A DNA stretch of 64,000 nt from Symsagittifera roscoffensis. Lineage: Eukaryota > Xenacoelomorpha > Acoela > Convolutidae. Where the stretch lies: NCBI RefSeq assembly GCF_963678635.1, contig NC_087064.1, positions 19,330,509-19,394,508 of the forward strand. The letters run 5' to 3'. Under the pieces are notes generated by a model, which worked only from the letters and a program-made list of their open reading frames with translations, was not told the origin of the DNA and did not search any database. Shown one piece after another: positions 47,006 through 59,070 of this stretch (positions are counted from its first letter, which is position 1; each line of letters begins with the position of its first letter). Both the position numbers and the translations under genes were made by a program.

Positions 47006-50000
47006 ATGTCCCTAAATAGTTGCTTCATCAAACTGATCCGAGCTGCCTTGTTCACGCTTCTCAGCCACTTTTTTCAGCTCCCTTTGGTTTTTGGTGAGCT
47101 AGAGTGTACTAGTGCTCACCACAAAAGCTGGTCCAGTACATGCATCTACAAAAACACCACTTGCTGTGACAGTGAGTACACCTGTCATCTTATACATTTT
47201 GGCTTCAAGTAAAACCCAAGCAGCCTTTTCATCAGCCTATCATAAGAACTTACTTTTTAACGTCTAGCTTAATGGCACCAGAGCCATTATTTGCAGTATA
47301 GTTTTTGATTTTTTTTGCTGCATGAAAAAACAATGGGTCATATTGGATGAATTTTAATGCTAGTGGTCACCCTTGTTAGCTGTAAGGATCACTAACTGGT
47401 CAATAAACTTTCTTTTTGCCAAAATGTTCAATAAGCTTGCTACGAACGAGTCTCAAAGCAATAAATTTAACGAAAACTTAAAATGCTTAATGTAATTAAA
47501 ATCAGATTAAGCTTTAAAAAATTTGCGTCCAAGACAACACAAAAAAAATTTTAAGGACAAAAATAGTAAAACTTAAATAATAAAAAACTGTTTGCTATAT
47601 AGATTCCATTCACCGTAAAATTCAGTTAATTTACAACCAAATGACATCTCATCGCGAGAACGCCGTGAGACTTTGGAACTTTAAAGCTTAGATAGTCTAT
47701 GACTGCTGCTCTATCTAGGCTTCAATGGAGACCGTTGTCTGCGTGAAATGACAGGAAGAGATGTGGCACCTCCAGAAGTCCGGTTCAGAGAGCAATCTCT
47801 CTTCATAGATCACGGGATGGACCGAATCTGCATCAATGGGCTTATGCCAAAGTAAGCGTCAACACTTCTAGCAATGTCTCAAAAAATTTCACCGGAAACA
47901 GAATGTCGATAGCAAACAACATTGATAAGTTTATTTTTGAACATCTAAAAAGAGAAAATATATCAATCTTAACGTCTCGCAAACTCAAACGCTCATAGTG
48001 TTGTGAAAAAAAATTTTCAAGCAAGGTTTTTTTTTGAAAAATGTCGGATTAAAAAAACTTTGAAGGTTGTTCAAATTATTTTTCAAAAAAAAAAAAGTTG
48101 GCCACTGCAAATCATTCGAACAGAAAAATAAGTCACCAGATCATGGTTTACTTGCTACAAATTTAATAGTTTTTTTAATGGCCTTTAGCTTCATTTATTG
48201 TTGGGCTACCTGTACCAACCCGTCTTTCTAGTCATGAACTGTTTTCTGGCAACTTTTTTGGCAATTTTTGGACAAGTAAATAGTGTGTAGATTATATCAA
48301 AGACTTATTTCTGAGAAAGAGTAACGTCGACTTCATTTTTTCTCAGATATCATTTTAACCAATCATTTATAATTGGTAAACGATTTACATGTTTTTACAT
48401 GTAAGTCGTTTACCAATCTCAAATGATTAGTTAAACTGATGTCTGACAAAAAAATAAAATCGACGTAACTTTTTCTCAGAAATCAGTTTTTGTTATAATT
48501 GACAAACGATTTACTTGTAGAAACATTTCTCAAAAAAATTAAATAACTAAACAAGCTCAAAAAACGATGATTTGATTTTTCCCATCCACTAACTCTCTCC
48601 TCAACCTGGCGTCGGGCAAAGTTTTTGTTCCGACCTTGCCTTCGAGGATAGGACCTTCTCGAACAAGGGTTTTTGGTCAACCCGGGTCATGCATTCAACA
48701 CATTCAAAAAAATATTCAAATCACTTTCCCTTGAAAATATTTATTTGCACAAAAAATACGACACCAAGCTCTTGGTTACTTTGGTAATGCTTTGGATTAA
48801 AGATACGCTGCCCTTGGAATCCACTTAACTTGTGTTGGATTCCACATATTTTTTTAAAAACTCTTTGAAGTCAAAATTTTTTTTAATCCAGTGGCAATGC
48901 AGATTTTGGACACAAATGCTATGGAATGCTTGTTTTGGATTCCACAGAAAAATGCGTACTGGAATTAGGAGCAAATTGAGCAATAAGTCGCTGATTCTTA
49001 CCGTTTGTCAATTGTTTCCTTTTCAGTTTACTCTTTTTGTCACTGGATTCTGTAATTTGGCATTGGATTCCGCAGTTAATTGTTTTTTTTTTGTCGCTGG
49101 ATTCCACTGTTTTTCAAAAACTGCGGAATCCAGCAACAAAAAGATAAGTGAACGGCATAAGATTAAAAGCTTAAAACAAATCCGATGAAAAGCTGTGGAA
49201 TTCAGAAACATTCGTTAGAATCCACTGAAAAGGCCAGAACACGTTTGTCTCCGGGTTCCAATAACAAAAACCACTTGTCGGCATTTTGTGGGCATCATTT
49301 GTTCGTGAATTTTATTGACAGAGGGCTCGAACGCACACAAAAGAACGCACAAAAGAATTTTATAAGATCCTTGCATTATTTTGTACAATGATTTTTAAAA
49401 ATGAGTTTCATCACCATGTTTTTCAGTTTAAGCTTATATTTTTGATCTTGTGTGGCATCACCACAAAAACTTTAATTTTACTGCCCCGCCGCATTTTCAA
49501 TTGGTCAAACTCACGACATATCTCTGCTGGGACGCGCTGAGTTCAGTTGGTTGCTTTTTTCTTTTGCTCAAAAACCGTATTTTTTTTGTTTTTTCTTTTG
49601 CTCAAAAAAGCAGAAACAGTTTTTTGTTTTCACTCAACAAAGTCTGGTTTAATTTTCTTAGTTACGGCGTATTTTTTGATTGTGCATAAAAATCTTGGTT
49701 GCGCAAAATTGTGACGTACTTCTTGTGGACACCAATTTTGACTCGCGATGTTCGTGGCATAAGCCACGTAGCAATCAAGATTCAGCGAGTCAGTAAGATT
49801 CACCTCTCCTCGTTCTGCAAGTAATTGTACAAAAAACTGCAATTTTTTTTTTAATTTTTGCTATTTCTCTGTAAATTGAAATCCGGCAAATCTGTGCAAA
49901 GTGGAAAGTCCTTTTATGAACTTTATCTAAGACTCTTTATCTAGATTTTATCTAGATTTTTTTGTTTCAGGAATGTGAGAGGAGAGAAGTGGTCGCTATT

Positions 50001-51203
50001 GAAAGGCCTGAAAGTCGAAGTGTCAATAGAGGACACGACCAGTGGATTCCTGATTGGCAGTCACATGGCAGAGTTCATGTTCACCAATGAGAATCGCGAA
50101 GCCAACGGGGGTCCCGATCTGGAAGATTTGCTCATGTGCTTCCCGATGGGAACCGCCGAAACTATTCAGAAGCTCCGACTATGTTTGTGAAGTTATCTGT
50201 TTTTTTTTCATTCGGCCTTTTTTTTGAATTTTGCATTATGACAAGCGTGTATTGACAGAAACCTCAATTTTTTTTTCGATATGGGACAACAAAATATTTA
50301 CTTGTTTCATCAAAAAATATTAAGTTAATTGATTTCAAAAGTTATGCATAATTTGGTGCAGCCTTTTCCAGTCCTATCTTAGACACATTTGGTAACCCCC
50401 CAGAACTAATCTCAAAGATAAATTAAAGCGTTAAGATGAGCCATATCGTTTGTTGCAGACCATAGCGTGTTCTTCTGGCTTGTGATGGTCCCTCTTCCGC
50501 CAAGTCTCCACTCACATCCAGTGCAGTACCCTGGAAACCCAGTGCAGCTGTCAACTCTGCCAGTCAAACACATGCAAGTGGACCCCTGGACCTGCAAACT
50601 GCTCACTCTCGAAGCATTCAATGACAGTGAAGCTGTTTTTCATCATCCTACTTCACCAGAAGACAGAGAAAAGGTGATATTCAGTCTAGGTTTTCAAAAA
50701 TAATATTGTGCGAAATAATCTTAATGAAAACAATTCAAAAAAAGCAAATAGTAAAGGTCGAAATTGTAGAAGTCAAGAGCTGAAGATGCAAAAAAAGCTC
50801 GTTGGTCGCAGCGGATTCAAAAATTAAACCAGTATGGCGGATTTTTTAAACGAAGTGTAACTATTTTTCTTGAGATGGATACTCGCTACCAAGCTACAAT
50901 AGTTTGCTGGAGGATAATTGTTTCACCTAATTAATTGTTTGCCTTTAGAGCCTATGGAGAACTCTGGCGGTGGTCTCAGCTATAGCTTTGGGGGTGATAG
51001 CCCTAGCTACTATAATTTTGGTGGCGCTTGTCTGTCTGGGATGTAAGAGATTCAAAAAATCCTCGGAGTCGTCTGGAAGGCTCATTTGCCAAGGAGAAGA
51101 GAGAGAGGAGGAAAATTCTGAGCTAAGAGTGGACATTGAAGGGGTAAAAACAATTTTCAAGTCCGCCAACTCCGAGTCTGGAATAAAAACAACGGAAAGT
51201 TAG
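47006..51203 (+). CDS. Cysteine-rich single-pass membrane protein, five exons, family unknown
   Basis: Exons 47006-47171 (phase 1), 47719-47851 (phase 2), 49971-50182 (phase 1), 50459-50673 (phase 0) and 50949-51203 (TAG). All borders are GT..AG and all phases agree; 326 residues. The start is the ATG at 47006. Residues 1-30 are a signal peptide (ending LPLVFG). The ectodomain has eight cysteines (34, 46, 53, 54, 62, 93, 156, 216) and an N-glycosylation sequon at N50. TM about 248-272 (LAVVSAIALGVIALATIILV onward). The cytoplasmic tail has 52 residues and is Ser/Glu-rich. The donor of exon 3 (CTAT then GTTTGT) is the weakest join. I recognise no domain; the type I topology suggests a receptor or adhesion role, which is inference. 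A paralogous first exon is at 60672-60954. Intron 2 contains a hairpin and a motif cluster; a candidate AATAAA is at 51469. Confidence 0.78.
48308..48482. repeat. Hairpin, arms about 83 bp
   Basis: TTTCTGAGAAAGAGTAACGT at the left pairs with ACGTAACTTTTTCTCAGAAA at the right; the centre is ACATGTTTTTACATGT. Several mismatches along the arms. It lies in intron 2 of the cysteine-rich membrane gene. Confidence 0.88.
48800..49260. repeat. Cluster of TGGATTCCAC-like motifs in both orientations
   Basis: About ten copies of a TGGATTCCRC-like decamer or its complement occur in 450 bases (for example near 48817, 48837, 48937, 49040, 49063, 49099, 49122 and 49197), some with a shared TTTTTGTCACTGGATTC context. 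It lies in intron 2 of the cysteine-rich membrane gene. Overlapping open frames on both strands are by-products. Confidence 0.6.
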
Positions 51204-51221
51204 CTTCTGAACGAAGCAAAA

Positions 51222-51320
51222 GTGATGCTATAAAACTTGACTATAAAACTGATGCAACAAAACTGATGACATAAAACTGATGATATAAAACTGACGCTAT
51301 AAAACTGATTATTCAAAACT
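51222..51320 (+). repeat. Short tandem motif ATAAAACTGATG in the 3' UTR
   Basis: Six to seven imperfect copies of CTATAAAACTGATG-like sequence start 19 bases after the stop codon of the cysteine-rich membrane gene. Spacing is about 13-17 bases. Confidence 0.85.
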
Positions 51321-51468
51321 AAGAGTAATTGGTTGTGAGAAACTTTACTAAGAAGAACCGTTATGGTAAGTATTATCATTCAAAAAACTAGCAACTTTTG
51401 CTTTTCTTTGCAATTAAAATGTTGCGGTTATAAAACTTATGTATATGCATATCGTTTTTTCTTCATTT

Positions 51469-51474
51469 AATAAA
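51469..51474 (+). promoter_or_regulatory. Candidate poly(A) signal
   Basis: AATAAA 266 bases past the stop codon of the membrane gene, before the MITE at 51559. Chance occurrence is possible in A+T-rich DNA. Confidence 0.4.
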
Positions 51475-51558
51475 AATTAATTTTTGATACTAATTTGGAA
51501 AATATGTTTTAATGATAAAAATTCAGCTTGTTAATATAAATATAAATAAACATTTAAC

Positions 51559-51978
51559 CAGGGGCGGATTTAGATTTTTCTCGAGGGGTCGAGGGGAGGG
51601 GGCGAATTTTCAGAAACTTTTCGAAATTTTCTCGACCTTTTTTTGTAGGTCGACTAAATTGAATTTCCGAGCTCTCCCAGAGCAGCAAATAATTCCTGTT
51701 TTGAAGTTTTTAAGCCGCAGGCAAAACTTTGAAAAATCAGGCCAAAAAGGCGTTTTTATGCAGTTTTTGAAAAAAATTTTACCACAAAATTTCGGCGCTC
51801 GCTCCCCCCCCCCCTTAAAATAAGTATATATTGGTGCCAAAGGCGCCTTTAGAAATATTTTAGGGTCTGTCAGCGAAGATTTGATATCTGAAAATAGTTC
51901 AAAGGGGGACCTTTTTGGTCGGTAAGTGGTCAAATCCATGAGAAGAAAAGGACGTCCCCGCTCCTAAATCCGCCCCTG
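51559..51978. mobile_element. hAT-like MITE, complete copy
   Basis: Ends CAGGGGCGGATTTAGA and CTCCTAAATCCGCCCCTG. Flanking octamers CATTTAAC and CATTACAC agree at 6 of 8. Internal blocks as at 7507, including TCGGCGCTCGCTCCCCCC and AAAGGCGCCTTTAG. Confidence 0.9.
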
Positions 51979-52304
51979 CATTACACGGTGATTAAAGTAT
52001 AGGACAGTTCCGCAAAAAATAACCAAGCTTTCCTTTATTTATCCTCAGTTGGTTTGAGTCCTTCTCTCTATAACATATATTTAATGCAAAGTTAAATTAA
52101 AATTGATTAAAAATCTGAAAGTCTTTTGGGATGGATTTTTTGTTTTAACGTTTTAGCTTGATGCATCTAAATATCTTGTAGAAATGCTATGACTAGAACT
52201 CTCTGTGCTACGTGTCAGAAAATTTTGGGTATCCTAATCCAACGGTGCTAGAGCAGAATTTGAGCAACATCTCCAGTACAGTAATTCGAGTACAGTAATT
52301 CGAG

Positions 52305-52712
52305 CAAGGGGAGGATTTAGGGAGGGATGAGTACGCTTCCTCAGCGATTTGCAAACCTCACCAACCAAAGGGTCCCCCTTCGATATTATTTTATGAAATC
52401 ATTTTTAGGCCAGCCAGCCCTATAACTTTAATAAGGGCGCCAATATAAACTAATTTTGAAGGGCAGCAGGCGCTGAAAAAAAAACACAACTTTAATCATC
52501 AAATTTTTCCAAAAAGTGCCCAGAAACGGCTTTTTGACATGTTTTTTCAGAAATTTGCCTGTGATGCATGGTTTTTCAGTCAAAATAAGGTTCTTCATAT
52601 AGTGTTCCGGGAGTGCTCGAAGAACCAATTTGGTCGACCTAAAACACAGATTAACAAAAATTCGAAAATTGTTTGAAAATCCGTCCCCACCCTCGAGAAA
52701 GTCCTAGATTGC
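52305..52712. mobile_element. hAT-like MITE, inverted, diverged
   Basis: Left end CAAGGGGAGGATTTAGGG; internal blocks in the family's order; right end altered (GTCCCCACCCTCGAGAAAG). A 15-base direct repeat (TACAGTAATTCGAG) sits just to the left. Confidence 0.75.
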
Positions 52713-52739
52713 ATAACTTATCTAAAATTGAACTGAAAA

Positions 52740-55300
52740 CATCTATTTAAAAAAGTTTTCTTTGCACTGGGACAGTTTTTAGAATACTCTTAGAGTCGTT
52801 TGAATCACGAAAGAAAGGGATTTAATTTGGTATATCACTCAACGCGTTATGATAATTTTTTGGTGGTAACTGATTTTGCAAGGAAAACAAAACAACACAC
52901 CTTTTTGCAACTTAGTTATTTTCCAGATGACGAAAGTTACTTGTTTGCGTTACTAGCTCATACTTGAATTAAAACAAAAAATTATAATCTTGTTTTCTCT
53001 AATCATTGTGACAAAATTTTGGAAACTTTTCGAAGACGCTTACGAAATCTTCATTTATGGTACAAGATTGTGAGGGGACAACAGAAGAAACTAAAAACAC
53101 CTGTATATAAAGTTTCTCCTCGTTTTCAAAAGTCGAAAAACAAAATTTACTCGAATAATATCCTTCAAAATGCCCGGTTTCAATTGAAAATGCGGTTAAA
53201 AAACACCGCCACGTTGATTATGAAATTCAAATAATTCAACGGCGTGATGACTTTACCTGAAATTTAAATTAAAGTTTTCGTACGTGTCATGATTTTTACT
53301 CAAAATGACTTAACTTTTCAAGCTCAGAAGTCAGTTCAAAAATTCATAAAACTGTCGTTAATTGATCGCTTTGAGCAACCAAAAATGAACCGAAAATCCA
53401 AAAAAAATTCTGCAAATTATTTAAAATTTATAAAACGAACGTTACTCGATCGCGTTATTTGCTCAAAATTTAAATGAAAATTCTTACCAACACTGAGAAA
53501 AGATCTTAAAAAAAATTTTAAAGTCGTTTTCGACTGAAAAGGCAGCTGTTTAGTTTATCATTCGACTTTTTCCGATGTTTACTTTTGGTCCCTGATTTGA
53601 AAGGACAACAAAAAAAATAAAAAGCACATGAACACTAATTTATCCTCGTTTTCAAAAGTCGGAAAATCTATTAAAAAAATTTGACCCGGGCTGAGTAAGT
53701 AGAATCAAACATGTTTTTAAAAGCAAAGAGCCATTTTCAGCTGAAAGCTGGGTTGAACAGAAAAACTGGCACGTTGATTAATAAGGTCAACTCTTTCAAT
53801 GGCGTGAACACTTTAGATGAAGTTGTTGGTACGCGTCATAGGTTTCAGCCCTTTTTAAACTGCTTGTTTTGCCAACACAGCTGGTCGTTAAATTGGGGAT
53901 GCAGTGGCCCTGCTGGCACTTTTGTTTTTGGTGAAAATCGCTCAGACAAAATTTGTCAATGCTGCAGACGAAACAAAATTGGCGTTAACAAAACTTCTGC
54001 ATGCATAGAGGTACAAGCTGCAGCATGTTTAGAGAGCATGTAAATCTAAATGAGTTAAATTAGCAGAAAAATCAAAATTAGGCCAAAAAACACCGAAATG
54101 CTGAAACAACGCTGAAACAATATTTAAGCACTTTCAAAACAATCAAATGGGGACCGAAAGTTACTATAGATCAAATTGAATAAAAAACTGAAACAGCTCA
54201 AAAAAATATTTTTTAAGCATTACGCAAGACTGCATACATTTGTTAATTTATTATTAAGAAACCACTCATCAGGCTTAGAAACAAATAAAATGACGTGGCA
54301 AAAGTTTGTTTCTTGAAAACAAATTGGCAGTGTAATAAAAAAAAAATGATTACCAATCTTCAAAGTCAAGTTTTTTGACACAACTACGGAAACACATAAC
54401 TTGATGTCGCGGAAACTTCTGGTAGATACACAAACGGGCACGCCTGACGCGACTGACGGGATTTAGTTGCGATATATGCGGGGGTTGAAATTAGACGATA
54501 AGCAAATTAGACGGAAGTACTTAAAAAGAGATAAGACGACTTTGCAAAACTGCAATTGTGAGAAAATAGACGAACGTGAGAGAAAATAAATTTGTGCACC
54601 AGACAACAGTTAAATTTCGGTGGCCAAAAACTTTACAAGTCACTCACACACAATTCGTTCAATTCAAAATACTCCTATAATATTCGAGTTTGACATTTTA
54701 TGTTCATTGAAACTAAAGGTTTTGATAGGTATTGACATTTTATGTTCTTTTTGTGGGCTTTTTTCTTCTCATAGCTTTTTCGTCTAAAATGCCAGGTCTG
54801 TAAAAAATAAACTCCGTCCAAATTCGTTTTTGTAGCATCCGTCTAACTTGCTTGTCTTCTAACTTCCTAGGCCCCGATTTATTCATAGCTATAGTTTGAA
54901 GTCTACATATCTACATAGTATTATAGTTACATAGTAGTTACATAGTCTACATAACTCTGCACTTCAATATTCGCTTGCCGCTTGACACTTTTTGGTAGAC
55001 TACATAATAACATTATTTTATTTTCTCTTTTAATTCAATTTTTTTTCTTTTTGGAACTTTAAGTACACTCTTTGTGGAATCAAGTCTGCAAGATGTAATT
55101 ACTTCCACCTCCAAACTTGACTTCTCCACATACTGCTTGAAATCAACTCTAGCCGCCAGGTTCACAATTTGTCGAGACTGCAGAATATTATGTTGAAAAA
55201 TGTTGAAAAAAAAACTTCTCTTCTTTAAGTGTGTTGGGCTTAAGAGGATCATTTTGATATTTTTATGACAGTGACTGGTTGGTAGCACCATATTATTTCT
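52740..55300. repeat. Segmental duplication, left block
   Basis: Collinear with about 57000-59070. Shared blocks: GACGAAACAAAATTGGCGTT with GACGAAACGAATTTAGCGTT, GCATGCATAGAGGTACAA in both, GGCAAAAGTTTGTT in both, and a minus-strand coding-like stretch 55291-55013. The offset grows from about 3.6 to 3.86 kb because of insertions in the right block. Plus frame 53711-54043 is not matched by an open frame in the right block. Confidence 0.75.
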
Positions 55301-55412
55301 GCTAGAGTTGTAAGCACGTTTTTATTCATGAGTTTCAGCTAATGACAACCCATTTTGAATAAAAACTCTTTACATGATTCTGAGTTAAATTTCTGGTACG
55401 TGTCATGATTTT

Positions 55413-56989
55413 AACGAATTGAAAAAAAGATTTTCAGGCTTAAAATCTAAATCAAACAAAAAATTCACAAAAACTGACATTACTTGATTGCTTCAAGCAA
55501 CCGAAATTGAACTGAAAGTAGAAAATAAATTACTTGTTCTTTTTTTCGAAAGTTACTGGAACACTTTTTTCGAAAGTTTTTTAATCTCGTTCGAATCAAA
55601 ATTGGAAGGGATTTAATTTGGTATATCACTCGATCCATTCCAATCATTTTTTCTGAAACCTGATTTTGCATGGAAAATAAAAGAACTAAAACCCTTCCGA
55701 TTGCAAAACAGTTACGTTTTTTATAATGAACACTATTCGATTGCGTTACTTGTAAATATTGAATTTAAAGTCAATATTTTTAGATCAGTTTCTTCTCAAC
55801 TTAGTAGAGATCAATTTTTCTCATTTTATTATTTCAGTCGCCTTCTTCCGATGTTTTTTTTGGTACCTGATTTTGATTGGAAAACAAAAAAAATAAAAAG
55901 CACCTGAATACAAAATTTCTCAACGTTTTCATTTTCAAAAGTTGGAAAAACAAACTTTACTTTGATATAGTTCTTCAAAACTTTCAGGACCGATTTCAAT
56001 CGAAACCTGAGATGATAAAAAAACGCCATTGTGATCAATAAAGTCAAATCTTTCAAAGGCACGAACACTTCACATGAAGCTGAATTTGAAGTTTTTGTAG
56101 ATATCATGATTTTCAACCAATTTTTTTTATTTTTCAAATCTAAGTAAAAGATTTTCAAATAACAGTCGTTAAATGATTGCTTTATGCAACCAAAATTGAA
56201 AACGAATTGAAAAAAAGATTTTCAGGCTTAAAATCTAAATCAAACAAAAAATTCACAAAAACTGACATTACTTGATTGCTTCAAGCAACCGAAATTGAAC
56301 TGAAAGTAGAAAATAAATTACTTGTTCTTTTTTTCGAAAGTTACTGGAACACTTTTTTCGAAAGTTTTTTAATCTCGTTCGAATCAAAATTGGAAGGGAT
56401 TTAATTTGGTGTATCACTCGATCCATTCCAATCATTTTTTCTGAAACCTGATTTTGCATGGAAAATAAAAGAACTAAAACCCTTCCGATTGCAAAACAGT
56501 TACGTTTTTTATAATGAACACTATTCGATTGCGTTACTTGTAAATATTGAATTTAAAGTCAATATTTTTAGATCAGTTTCTTCTCAACTTAGTAGAGATC
56601 AATTTTTCTCATTTTATTATTTCAGTCGCCTTCTTCCGATGTTTTTTTTGGTACCTGATTTTGATTGGAAAACAAAAAAATTAAAAAGCACCTGAATACA
56701 AAATTTCTCAACGTTTTCATTTTCAAAAGTCGGAAAAACAAACTTTACTTTGATATAGTTCTTCAAAACTTTCAGGACCGATTTCAATCGAAACCTGAGA
56801 TGATAAAAAAACGCCATTGTGATCAATAAAGTCAAATCTTTCAAAGGCACGAACACTTCACATGAAGCTGAATTTAAAGTTTTTGTAGATATCATGATTT
56901 TCAACCAATTTTTTTAATATTTTCAAATCTAAGTAAAAAATTTTCAAATAACAGTCGTTAAATGATTGCTTTATGCAACCAAAATTGAT
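55413..56989. repeat. Recent tandem duplication, 788-bp unit
   Basis: 55413-56200 and 56201-56989 are nearly identical; the few differences include a T/G near 56410 and small indels in T runs. Open frames repeat at an offset of 788 (55480/56268, 55701/56489). The unit belongs to the dispersed repeat family seen at 36510. Confidence 0.95.
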
Positions 56990-58201
56990 ATGAAAATTAA
57001 AAAGTTGTATATCTAGTTTTTCTCTGCACTGAGCGCATTTTCGAAAGTTTTTAAATGTCGTTCCAATCCAGATTGAAAGAAATTTAGTTTGGTTTATCAC
57101 TCGACCCTTTCCTATAATTATTTGTGAAACCTGACTTAAAGTGGAACATATAAAAATTAAAACCCACCAAATTGCGAAATTGTTGTATTTTATATAACGA
57201 ACGATACTCGATTTCGCTACTTGCTCAAAATTGTGTTAAATGTCAAAAAATGTATGTCCGTTTTTTCTCTACAGTGAGACAAATTTTTAAAAAGTTCACG
57301 ACTGAAACGGCTTCAATTTAGTATATCAATTGATTTATCTGTTGATTACTTTTGGTACTTGATTTTGAATGGACAACAAAAAAATTAAAAAGCACCTGAC
57401 TACTGAGACACCGGACTGATTCATAATTTTCAACCCATTCGATTAAAACAGTCCGTTTTGCTATCATAGCATGAGATTGAATTGAAAGGGCTGTGGTTTG
57501 GCTAGTATTTTTGTTTTTGGTGACAAAAAGTGTCAAGACTGCAGACGAAACGAATTTAGCGTTTACAAAACTACTGCATGCATAGAGGTACAAACTACAG
57601 CATGTATAGAGAGCATATAAATCTAAATTAAATAAATTAGAAGAAAACTCAAAAATATACGGAAAACAACACCGAAACGCATCTGAAACAATGCTGGAAC
57701 AATCTTTTAGCTATTCTAAAAAAATCAATTTGGGATCGATAGTTGTAATAAAATAATTTGATTGAAAAGCTGAAACAGTTCAAAAAGTGAATTTTTAAAC
57801 ATTAAGATAGATTGCACCAGAAAACTATGGTTATATGAAACTCGTGCAATCATAGTTTGAAACAATGACACAAATTACATGCATTTCTTAATTATTTACT
57901 GGGAAATAATTCACCATGCTGAGAAACAAAATAAATGACATGAGGATTGCCCTCCTTTTGATATCTACCAAAGAATTGCCACCCCTATAAATAACAGCAG
58001 TAAATTAGCACTAGAGCGTTGCATTTAAAGTTTGAATTCTGCTGCATTCTGATTGACCGAAAATTCGACAACTTGATCTAATTAACAACTGGCCCCTTTC
58101 TTGATGGGGGAGGGTAATTGTTAAGTAGATCATGACATGGCAAAAGTTTGTTTTCATGAAAACTCATTGGCAATGTAATGACAGACAGAGAACGATGACC
58201 A

Positions 58202-58203
<2 letters not shown>

Positions 58204-58234
<31 letters not shown>

Positions 58235-58378
58235 ATACATACATACATACATACATACATACATACATACATACATACATACATACATACATACATACAT
58301 ACATACATACATACATACATACATACATACATACATACATACATAGATACATACATACATACATACATATTTACATAC
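58204..58378. repeat. (TACA)n microsatellite, about 175 bp
   Basis: About 43 tetranucleotide units with rare interruptions (ATAATAC near 58233, ATAGATAC near 58345). The long Tyr-Ile-His-Thr and Tyr-Val-Cys-Met frames over it are artefacts. Confidence 0.99.
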
Positions 58379-58584
58379 ATATGCCTAAAAATTTTCTAGC
58401 GGTTATTTTGCTTGAGCCGTTGAAAAGGTCGCTCACACTGTTTGTGGTCTATAAATCGAAAAATATCTTGCTAGAGTTGAGAACGGTTAAGCACTTTTTT
58501 AAATTGTAGATAGTATTTCAACTGCATCTTAGCGTCACATTAGCTTTCCAGGCCTTTTTGTTGGTTTTAATCGGTTTTCTTTAT

Positions 58585-58830
58585 AAGACCGCTCAAAAAC
58601 CTCTTAAAAACCGCTCAAATCTTGCTTGAAAAAACGTTCAAAAATCACCCCAAGAAATGAGCGGTTTTTGAGCGGTTTTTTAAGCAAGATTTGAGCGGTT
58701 TGAGCGGTTTTTTCCAAAAAAATCGCCCAAACCGCCCAAACCGCCCAAACCGCTCAAACCGCCTCAAATCTTGCTGGAAAACCGCTCAAACTGCTTATAT
58801 CTTGAGCGGTTTTTGAGCGGTATCTCGACC
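58585..58830. repeat. Cluster of ACCGCTCAAA motifs in both orientations
   Basis: About twenty copies of AACCGCTCAAA, the variant CCGCCCAAA or the complement TTTGAGCGGTT in 245 bases, together with AAATCTTGCTTGAAAA and its complement TTTTTTAAGCAAGATTTGAG. The arrangement can form several alternative hairpins. Confidence 0.85.
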
Positions 58831-59070
58831 CGAGTGACACTTTTTGGTAGACTACATAATAACATAATTTTATTTTCTCGTTTATTTAATTTTTTGCTTT
58901 TTCCTTTTTGAAGTTTAAGTATACTCTTTGTGGTATCAAGTCTGCAAGAAATAATTACTTCCACCTCCAAATTTGACTTCTCCACATGCTGCTTGAGATT
59001 ATTTGTAGCCACCAGGTCCACGATTTGTCGAGACTGTCGCTTTTTGGCAGAAGACAACATAACATAATTT

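Larger units (their letters stand above)
57000..59070. repeat. Segmental duplication, right block
   Basis: Counterpart of 52740-55300, interrupted by the microsatellite (58204-58378) and the ACCGCTCAAA cluster (58585-58830). The minus strand 59060-58764 keeps an open frame similar to that at 55291-55013 (both contain KSxLEVEVIxSCRLDxTKS, x variable). A third, shorter copy of this end is at 59040-59270. Confidence 0.75.

Noticed and set aside
49971-50182. Direct joining of exon 1 (47171) to this exon
   Set aside because: The phase is wrong: it would read TGA immediately after the junction. Using the weaker donor at 47176 restores phase but drops the well-formed exon 47719-47851.
51512-51939. 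Plus and minus frames of about 100 codons
   Set aside because: They lie inside the MITE at 51559-51978.
53711-54043. 110-codon plus ATG frame with several CxxC pairs
   Set aside because: The duplicated block at about 57400-57630 has the same DNA with the frame broken, so conservation does not support a protein.
58132-58509. 125-codon plus frame and matching minus frames over the tetranucleotide repeat
   Set aside because: They are translations of (TACA)n, with only 4-residue periodic sequence.
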